NCBI RefSeq assembly: GCF_016634425.1
Contig: NZ_JAEPES010000002.1
Location: 372,001 to 436,000 of the forward strand
Reading direction: 5' to 3'
Length of the DNA stretch: 64,000 nt
Source of the DNA: Lacisediminihabitans changchengi
GTDB taxonomy: Bacteria; Actinomycetota; Actinomycetes; Actinomycetales; Microbacteriaceae
Part shown: positions 58,383 through 64,000 of the stretch, piece after piece
Numbering within the stretch: the first letter of the stretch is position 1
How the letters are laid out: each line of letters begins with the position of its first letter
Translations under genes and position numbers: made by a program
Notes under the pieces: model-generated
Databases searched by the model: none
Seen by the model: only the letters and a program-made list of their open reading frames with translations
Told to the model about the DNA's origin: nothing

Positions 58383-60851
58383 GTGACTGACCTCACTGTC
58401 CGCGCCTCAGGCCAGGACTCCACCGCGTCTCTCTCCAAACTCCGCATGCCAGAGCTCCAGGCTCTCGCCGCACAGTTGGGCGTGAACGGCGCTTCCAAAC
58501 TTCGTAAAGGAGAACTCGTGGACGCAATCTCCGAGATCCAGAACAGCAACTCCGCCCCGACCGGCACCGTTGACAGCAGCAACAGCAACACCGCCAACAC
58601 CAACACCGTCGCCAACGTGGTGAGCACCGACTCTGCAGTGAGCACCGATTCTGCAGCGAGCACCGACTCGGCCGCCGAGGCCGCCCGCACCGCCGCGGAC
58701 ATCGAGGCAGCGGCTGCCGCGACCCAGGCGCGCATCGTCGCCCCGGGCGCCAAGAAGCGCGCACCGCGTCGCGCGACCACGTCTGTGGTCGACGCGAGCA
58801 CCGCATCCGTCGCTGCCGAGACGACAGTCGCGCCGAAGTCGGCCGTCGCCCACGCCAACAACGGCCAGAGCGGCATCGACCTCGTTCCCGGCCAGGAGGC
58901 CGAGCGCGCGTCGCAGGCCGATGGCGGCATGCCCGGCGACCGTATCCCCGGCCAGGAGGCCGAGCGCGTCGCGATCGCCGACGCGACGGCGACCAAGCGT
59001 CCGACCCGTAGCCGTCGTGCCCGCAGTGGCGATGTCCCTGCTGCCAGCACTGGCACCGATCTTCCGGCCGGCACCGTGCCGACCCCCGAGAACGACACCC
59101 CGATCGATCGCATCCCCGGCCAGGAGGCCGAGCGCGCGTCGCAGGCCGATGGCGGCGCCCCCGGCGACCTGTTGCCCGGCCAGGAGGCCGAGCGTGCAGC
59201 GCTTGCCGACCAGCGTGGCGACGACCGTAACGGCGAGGAGGGCGGCCAGCAGTCCCGCAACTCGCGTGGACGCGGCCGCAACCGCGACCGCAACAACGGT
59301 GACCGCCAGAACAACGGTGACCGCCAGAACACCGGCAACCAGAACAACGGCAACCAGAACGCTGACCGCCAGACCAATGGCAGCCAGAACAACGGTGGCC
59401 AGAACAACGGTGGCCAGAACGTCGACCAGACGCAGAACGAGCGCCAGAACGGTGAGCAGGATGCCCGCCAGAACGGCGACCAGCAGCGCAACAACCGCGC
59501 TGGGCGCAATCAGAACGAGCGTACCGAGCGCAATCAGAACAACCAGAACGAGCGCAACCAGAACGGCGGCAACGGCCCGCGTCAGCAGCAACAGCAGATG
59601 CAGGATGACGATGAGCGCGGCGGCCGCGGCCGCTTCCGTGACCGCAAGCGTCGCGGCCAGGGCCAGAACGACGACTTCGAGCCCGAACTGACCGAGGATG
59701 ACGTGCTCATCCCCGTCGCCGGAATCCTCGACGTTCTCGACAACTACGCCTTCGTTCGCACCTCGGGCTACCTCCCGGGCAACAACGACGTCTACGTCTC
59801 CCTCGGCCAGGTCAAGAAGTACAACCTGCGCAAGGGCGACGCCGTGGTCGGCGCCATCCGCCAGCCGCGCGACAACGACAACAACGGCCGCCAGAAGTAC
59901 AACGCGATCGTCAAGATCGACTCGATCAACGGGCTCCCCGTCGACCAGGCCGGCGACCGCGTCGAGTTCGGCAAGCTGACCCCGCTCTACCCCTCCGAGC
60001 GCCTTCGCCTCGAGACCGAGTCGGGCAAGCTCACCACCCGCATCATCGACCTCGTGTCGCCGATCGGCAAGGGCCAGCGCGGCCTGATCGTCTCCCCGCC
60101 GAAGGCGGGCAAGACCCTCGTGCTGCAGGCCATCGCCAACGCCATTGCCAAGAACAACCCCGAGGTCCACCTCATGGTCGTGCTCGTCGACGAGCGTCCG
60201 GAAGAGGTCACCGACATGCAGCGCACGGTGAAGGGTGAGGTCATCGCCTCCACCTTCGACCGTCCCGCCGAAGACCACACCACCGTCGCCGAACTCGCTA
60301 TCGAGCGTGCGAAGCGTCTGGTGGAGCTCGGCCACGACGTGGTCGTGCTTCTCGACTCGATCACCCGCCTGGGCCGTGCGTACAACCTGGCCGCCCCGGC
60401 GTCCGGTCGCATCCTCTCCGGTGGCGTCGACTCGTCTGCCCTGTACCCGCCGAAGCGCTTCTTCGGAGCCGCGCGCAACATCGAGGACGGCGGTTCGCTG
60501 ACCATCCTCGCCACCGCGCTCGTCGAGACCGGATCCAAGATGGACGAGGTCATCTTCGAGGAGTTCAAGGGCACCGGCAACATGGAACTGCGCCTGTCGC
60601 GCCAGCTGGCCGACAAGCGCATCTTCCCCGCCGTTGACGTGAACGCCTCCGGCACCCGTCGCGAGGAGATGCTCATGGGCGTCGACGAGACGAAGGTCAA
60701 CTGGAAGCTCCGCCGTGCGCTGGCCGGTCTCGAGACGCAGCAGGCGCTCGAGCTCGTGCTCTCGCAGCTCAAAGACACCTCGAGCAACGTCGAGTTCCTG
60801 ATGAAGATCCAGAAGTCGCTTCCGGGCGCTTCGGGCTCCAAAGAGGACTAA
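58383..60851 (+). CDS. rho: Transcription termination factor Rho with large disordered insert
   Basis: An 822-residue Rho, roughly twice the E. coli length. Residues 15-50 are the Rho_N domain ([19 protein letters not shown]). Residues 50-430 form a low-complexity insert: an Ala-rich part, four PGQEAER motifs, then about 150 residues rich in Asn, Gln, Arg and Asp. The cold-shock-like RNA-binding domain is near 440-500, Walker [15 protein letters not shown] near 570, Walker [17 protein letters not shown], and the Q- and R-loop region [14 protein letters not shown] with GTGNMEL. Long N-terminal inserts of this type in actinobacteria can raise RNA affinity and allow condensate formation. The start GTG 58383 is in frame with the Rho_N domain. 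Confidence 0.97.
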   Translation: MTDLTVRASGQDSTASLSKLRMPELQALAAQLGVNGASKLRKGELVDAISEIQNSNSAPTGTVDSSNSNTANTNTVANVVSTDSAVSTDSAASTDSAAEAARTAADIEAAAAATQARIVAPGAKKRAPRRATTSVVDASTASVAAETTVAPKSAVAHANNGQSGIDLVPGQEAERASQADGGMPGDRIPGQEAERVAIADATATKRPTRSRRARSGDVPAASTGTDLPAGTVPTPENDTPIDRIPGQEAERASQADGGAPGDLLPGQEAERAALADQRGDDRNGEEGGQQSRNSRGRGRNRDRNNGDRQNNGDRQNTGNQNNGNQNADRQTNGSQNNGGQNNGGQNVDQTQNERQNGEQDARQNGDQQRNNRAGRNQNERTERNQNNQNERNQNGGNGPRQQQQQMQDDDERGGRGRFRDRKRRGQGQNDDFEPELTEDDVLIPVAGILDVLDNYAFVRTSGYLPGNNDVYVSLGQVKKYNLRKGDAVVGAIRQPRDNDNNGRQKYNAIVKIDSINGLPVDQAGDRVEFGKLTPLYPSERLRLETESGKLTTRIIDLVSPIGKGQRGLIVSPPKAGKTLVLQAIANAIAKNNPEVHLMVVLVDERPEEVTDMQRTVKGEVIASTFDRPAEDHTTVAELAIERAKRLVELGHDVVVLLDSITRLGRAYNLAAPASGRILSGGVDSSALYPPKRFFGAARNIEDGGSLTILATALVETGSKMDEVIFEEFKGTGNMELRLSRQLADKRIFPAVDVNASGTRREEMLMGVDETKVNWKLRRALAGLETQQALELVLSQLKDTSSNVEFLMKIQKSLPGASGSKED

Positions 60852-60853
60852 GC

Positions 60854-61936
60854 ATGTTCGAGTCAGTAAAGACTTTGCTGGCCGAGCATGAGGAGCTTCA
60901 GGATCAGCTCGCCGATCCCGAGCTGCACTCCAACCCGGCCAAGTCGAAGAAGGTCAATCGGCGCTACGCCGAGCTCAGCCGCATCGTCGATGCCTACCAC
61001 CGCTGGATCGCCCTGACGGATGATCTGGCGGCGGCAACGGAGATGGCGGCTGAGGACGCCTCCTTCGCCGAGGAGGTTCCGCGCATCACCGAGGACCTCG
61101 CGGTGATGGAGGAGCGCCTGCGGCGCCTGCTCATCCCGCGCGACGAGAACGACGGCCGCGACGTGATCATGGAGATCAAGATGGGCGAGGGTGGTGCGGA
61201 GTCCGCGCTGTTCGCCGCCGATCTGCTGCGCATGTACCTCCACTACGCCGAGTCGAAGAAGTGGAAGACGGAGATCATCGAGCAGACCCAGAGCGATCTG
61301 GGTGGCTATAAGGATGTCCAACTTGCCATCAAGGGCAACTCCACCGACCCTGCCGAGGGCGTCTGGGCTCACCTCAAGTACGAGGGTGGCGTGCACCGCG
61401 TGCAACGCGTCCCGGCGACCGAGTCGCAGGGACGAATCCACACCTCCGCGGCGGGTGTGCTCGTCTTCCCCGAGGTCGACGAGCCGGAAGAGGTCGAGAT
61501 CAGCCCCAACGATCTCAAGATCGACGTCTATCGCTCGAGCGGCCCCGGCGGCCAGTCGGTCAACACGACCGACTCCGCTGTGCGCATCACCCACCTCCCG
61601 ACCGGCATCGTCGTGGCAATGCAGAACGAGAAATCACAGCTGCAGAACCGCGAAGCCGGTATGCGGGTGTTGCGCGCTCGCGTGCTCGCTCGCCAGCAGG
61701 AGGAGATAGATGCAGCCGCCTCCGCGGTGCGCAAGAGCCAGATCCGCACGATGGACCGGTCAGAGCGCATCCGCACCTACAACTTCCCCGAGAACCGCAT
61801 CGCCGACCATCGCACGGGATACAAGGCCTACAACCTCGACGCCGTGATGAACGGTGCGCTTGATGCCGTCATCCAGAGCGACATCGACGCCGACGAGGAA
61901 GCTCGGCTCGAAGCGCTCGGCGACACCGAGTCATGA
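60854..61936 (+). CDS. prfA: Peptide chain release factor 1
   Basis: A 360-residue RF1 recognising UAA and UAG. The GGQ catalytic loop is [21 protein letters not shown] (near residue 232), whose Gln is methylated by Prm[26 protein letters not shown] is domain 2 start. The stop-codon anticodon tripeptide region lies in [16 protein letters not shown] (PAT type, as expected for RF1 rather than SPF of RF2). It begins 3 bp after the rho stop and its stop overlaps the prmC ATG by 4 bp. Confidence 0.96.
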   Translation: MFESVKTLLAEHEELQDQLADPELHSNPAKSKKVNRRYAELSRIVDAYHRWIALTDDLAAATEMAAEDASFAEEVPRITEDLAVMEERLRRLLIPRDENDGRDVIMEIKMGEGGAESALFAADLLRMYLHYAESKKWKTEIIEQTQSDLGGYKDVQLAIKGNSTDPAEGVWAHLKYEGGVHRVQRVPATESQGRIHTSAAGVLVFPEVDEPEEVEISPNDLKIDVYRSSGPGGQSVNTTDSAVRITHLPTGIVVAMQNEKSQLQNREAGMRVLRARVLARQQEEIDAAASAVRKSQIRTMDRSERIRTYNFPENRIADHRTGYKAYNLDAVMNGALDAVIQSDIDADEEARLEALGDTES

Positions 61937-62853
61937 GTCTGACCGCCCAGCCCGCTCGACCCATGCCCAATTCGTTCATGCACAGCCCCGACATCGACAC
62001 CTCCATCGCGGGGGTCCTCCATCGTGCGGTCGAGGTACTGAGCGGAGCCGGCGTGCCCTCGCCCGACGTCGACGCTGAGCTGCTGCTCGGTCACGTGCTC
62101 GGACTCGGCCGCGGTCAGCTGCAGGCGCGCGCCGCTATCGGCGCCACCCTGGCGCCGACCGACGCCGTGGAGTATTTCGGGCTGGTGGAGCGCCGCGCCG
62201 CTCGCGAACCGCTTCAGCACATCACCGGTGTCGCGCCGTTCCGCACCATCGAACTAGCGGTCGGGCCCGGAGTCTTCGTGCCGCGACCCGAGACCGAACT
62301 GGTCGCCCAGTACGCGATCGATGCGCTGCAGGCATCCCCCGGCCCCCAGCCGATCGGCGTCGACCTCGGCACCGGGAGCGGCGCGATCGCGCTGGCCATG
62401 GCCACCGAGGTGCCGCATGCCTCCGTGATCGGCGTGGAGAACTCGCCGCTCGCCTTCGTCTGGACCAAGCAGAACTTCCGCCGGATCGCCCCCAACAATG
62501 CCCGCCCGGTCTTCATCGACCTCGCCGACGCGCTGCCCGAGCTCAATGGCACGGTGGCAGTCGTCATCTCCAACCCGCCCTACATCCCGCTCGGCGCCAT
62601 CCCGCGGGACCCCGAGGTGCGCCTGTTCGATCCCGAGGCGGCGCTCTACGGGGGAGTGGACGGACTGGATGTCGTCCGCACCGTGTCCGCGACCGCTCGA
62701 CGTCTGCTGCACCAGGGTGGCACTCTCGTGCTCGAGCACGGCGAGTTGCAGGGTGCCGAGATCGCCGCGCTGCTCGAGCAGGACGGCTGGAGGGCCATCG
62801 CCACCCACCGCGACCTGCTCGGACGCGATCGGGCGACGACGGCCCTCAAATAG
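61933..62853 (+). CDS. prmC: Release factor glutamine methyltransferase
   Basis: A 306-residue enzyme that methylates the GGQ glutamine of RF1/RF2. An N-terminal helical domain ([20 protein letters not shown], then [33 protein letters not shown]) precedes the SAM-binding motif [16 protein letters not shown] and the catalytic SNPPYIP near residue 213. It overlaps prfA, whose product is its substrate, by 4 bp. The extra 12-15 residues at the start come from using the overlapping ATG; the internal ATG at about 61978 is a possible alternative. Confidence 0.95.
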   Translation: MSLTAQPARPMPNSFMHSPDIDTSIAGVLHRAVEVLSGAGVPSPDVDAELLLGHVLGLGRGQLQARAAIGATLAPTDAVEYFGLVERRAAREPLQHITGVAPFRTIELAVGPGVFVPRPETELVAQYAIDALQASPGPQPIGVDLGTGSGAIALAMATEVPHASVIGVENSPLAFVWTKQNFRRIAPNNARPVFIDLADALPELNGTVAVVISNPPYIPLGAIPRDPEVRLFDPEAALYGGVDGLDVVRTVSATARRLLHQGGTLVLEHGELQGAEIAALLEQDGWRAIATHRDLLGRDRATTALK

Positions 62854-62859
62854 CGCGCT

Positions 62860-63297
62860 TTACGCTTCGTCGTCTTCTGTGTTGTCTTCGTCGGACGCTT
62901 CCGCGAGCTGAACTTCGGCTCCGGAGGCGACCGCGAGCATGACCTGCGCGTCGGCGAGCAGTCCGTCGAGGCCGTTCGCCTCGGCGATCTCCGCGGACTG
63001 CTGGAACAGGTTCGACGCTCCCACCGGGTCTCCGGCCGAGTGAACGATGCGTCCGCTCTCCAGCAGGATGCGCGTGACGACGACCGGGGCATCCTCCGCC
63101 TCGATCTCGATCAGGATGTCGGCGGCCTCGTCGTACCTGCCCTGCAGGCCGAGGGCGCGTGCGAGCTGAGTCTTCAGCTCTGCGCGTTCGATGTCGTCGT
63201 ACGGGCCGCCCTCGTCGAGTTCGACGCGCACGCGGGCCTCGCTCTGCTCGGCGTCATCGGCGTCCCAGATCTCGTCGAGGGTCTTCTGGTCGAGCAT
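62860..63297 (-). CDS. Small acidic tetratricopeptide-like protein
   Basis: A 145-residue, strongly acidic protein. It is all helical with TPR-like spacing: ELKTQLARALGLQGRYDEAADILIEIEAED (one clear TPR unit), then a second (VVVTRILLESGRIVHSAGDPVGASNLFQQSAEIAEANG). The end is a Glu/Asp-rich tail. The start ATG 63297 is preceded by AAAGGA. No partner can be named. It is convergent with prmC (6 bp between stops) and 19 bp downstream of the HAD gene, probably co-transcribed. Confidence 0.75.
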   Translation of the reverse strand: MLDQKTLDEIWDADDAEQSEARVRVELDEGGPYDDIERAELKTQLARALGLQGRYDEAADILIEIEAEDAPVVVTRILLESGRIVHSAGDPVGASNLFQQSAEIAEANGLDGLLADAQVMLAVASGAEVQLAEASDEDNTEDDEA

Positions 63298-63316
63298 TGT
63301 GGGTCCTTTCGAGGGG

Positions 63317-63967
63317 TTAATGCTGGGTGGTGCTGCGCGCGCGGGCGAAGTCTTCGATGGCGGCGCGCAAGGATGCTGCATCGGTGAAAAGGTGCGCGGT
63401 GATGCCCACCGCGGTCGCGCCATCGACGTTCACCTGCAGGTCGTCGGCGAAGAAGACATCCTCTGGTCGGCGGTGGTACCGGTCGAGCACGGCCTCGAAG
63501 ACCTCCGCGGTCGGCTTGCGGGCGCGGTAGTCGGCGGAGGTGAGCAGATGATCGCCGAACACCGGAACCAGCTCGGACGCCATCGAGCGGATGTGGCGGG
63601 CCGTCATCGGGCCGTTGTTGGTGAGGAGAGTGACGTCTCCGAGCTCTGCCGCCCGCTCCACCGCGGCGATCGAGTCGGGCCACGGGGTCATCGCACCGCC
63701 GCGGATCGCCACCCACTGCTCCTCGGTGATCGGCACTCCGATCGCCTCGATGAAGGCGGCGAGGTAGTCGTCAGCGTCGGCGAAGCGCCCCGCCTCGGCG
63801 GCGTGCTCGCCCTCCGCATGCCACCAGCGCTCGCGCAACTCCGCCTCACTGAAGCCGGTGAGTTCGGTGAGCGCTGCCATGCGGCCGGGCACGTCGTAGT
63901 CGTAGAGCACGTCATCCATGTCGAAGACGAACAGCAGTCGATTCGGTTCGGGCGCGGCGGCGTTCAT
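63317..63967 (-). CDS. HAD superfamily hydrolase
   Basis: A 216-residue HAD subfamily IA hydrolase. Motif I is LFVFDMDDVLYDYD (nucleophile and acid/base Asp near residues 14 and 16), motif II is LLTNNGPM (near 103), motif III Lys is in RARKPTAEVF and motif IV is VFFADDLQVNVDGATAVGI. The helical cap lies between about 25 and 90. Substrates are small phosphorylated compounds. The ATG overlaps the likely stop of a further gene at the window edge. Confidence 0.88.
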   Translation of the reverse strand: MNAAAPEPNRLLFVFDMDDVLYDYDVPGRMAALTELTGFSEAELRERWWHAEGEHAAEAGRFADADDYLAAFIEAIGVPITEEQWVAIRGGAMTPWPDSIAAVERAAELGDVTLLTNNGPMTARHIRSMASELVPVFGDHLLTSADYRARKPTAEVFEAVLDRYHRRPEDVFFADDLQVNVDGATAVGITAHLFTDAASLRAAIEDFARARSTTQH

Positions 63968-64000
63968 CGCTGCGAAAATCTCTCGATCGCGCCGAGGAGG
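63964..64000 (-). CDS. 3' end of an unidentified upstream gene (partial)
   Basis: On the minus strand the bases at the window edge read LLGAIERFSQR followed by TGA, and that TGA overlaps the HAD start as ATGA, the arrangement seen in most operons here. Only 11 codons are visible, so this is tentative and the product cannot be named. Confidence 0.35.
   Translation of the reverse strand, partial: LLGAIERFSQR

Overview
The window is high-GC DNA (about two thirds G+C) that reads as chromosomal sequence of an actinobacterium, most likely a member of the Microbacteriaceae. The grounds are the argS-lysA-hom-thrC-thrB-rho-prfA-prmC gene order, an actinobacterial Rho with a long Asn/Gln/Arg-rich insert, an MshA-type glycosyltransferase, 13E12-type HNH and ECF sigma genes, and many genes with no Shine-Dalgarno whose start codon lies 6-7 nt after a TANNNT -10 element (leaderless transcripts). 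The genus cannot be fixed from the sequence alone. No prophage, insertion sequence or CRISPR array was found.

Layout. 1-7263: a tandem pair of CNNM/HlyC-type membrane proteins (the first cut by the window edge), an Old Yellow Enzyme, NAD(P)HX dehydratase (nnrD), a GT87-type membrane glycosyltransferase, a thiamine-binding protein, a GNAT and an MFS exporter. 7337-11209: a response regulator / membrane protein / sensor kinase / response regulator signalling operon on the minus strand. 11355-14176: metX and metY (methionine synthesis by direct sulfhydrylation). 14332-26953: PadR plus DHA2 efflux, acyltransferase, SDR, more MFS/SMR transporters, a phosphoribosyltransferase, ung, a Pat-like GNAT, an LCP cell-wall ligase and an amidase. 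26954-27325 is a dense non-coding repeat island. 27326-32318: a complete five-gene oligopeptide/nickel-type ABC importer operon. 32422-40658: a hydrolase, an iron-regulated siderophore-interacting domain protein, two paralogous SDRs, mshA, a flavin disulfide-reductase homologue, a crotonase, an arginase-family protein and an F420-dependent NADP reductase-like protein. 40806-47942: an ECF sigma/membrane protein pair, an HNH protein, a Tat-exported BBE-type flavoprotein bracketed by tandem repeats, lipoproteins and a PrmC-like methyltransferase. 48126-50422: tRNA-Arg(CCG), pdxH, a transglutaminase and a lipoprotein. 50505-62853: the conserved core block argS, an LmeA-like protein, lysA-hom-thrC-thrB, rho, prfA-prmC. 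The end holds a small tetratricopeptide-like protein and a HAD hydrolase.

Most operons are packed with 4-bp ATGA/GTGA overlaps. Intergenic regions carry several families of short repeats that recur within the window: an 80-bp CAACAGGAT element, a TTCCGAAATG palindrome, TGTCAGTTCGCGCTG units and a CCCTGAGCNTGTCGAAGGG motif.

The most interesting regulatory structures are: (1) an apparent intrinsic terminator whose loop holds the -10 element of the next gene and whose 3' arm holds that gene's start codon (arginase-family gene, 39944-39981); (2) two tandem six-codon uORFs (MTEQCG-stop), each overlapping the next ATG, in front of the LmeA-like gene; (3) an iron-box-like site overlapping the leaderless -10 of the siderophore-interacting protein; and (4) a perfect 14-bp inverted repeat that forms two divergent leaderless promoters (25483-25527).
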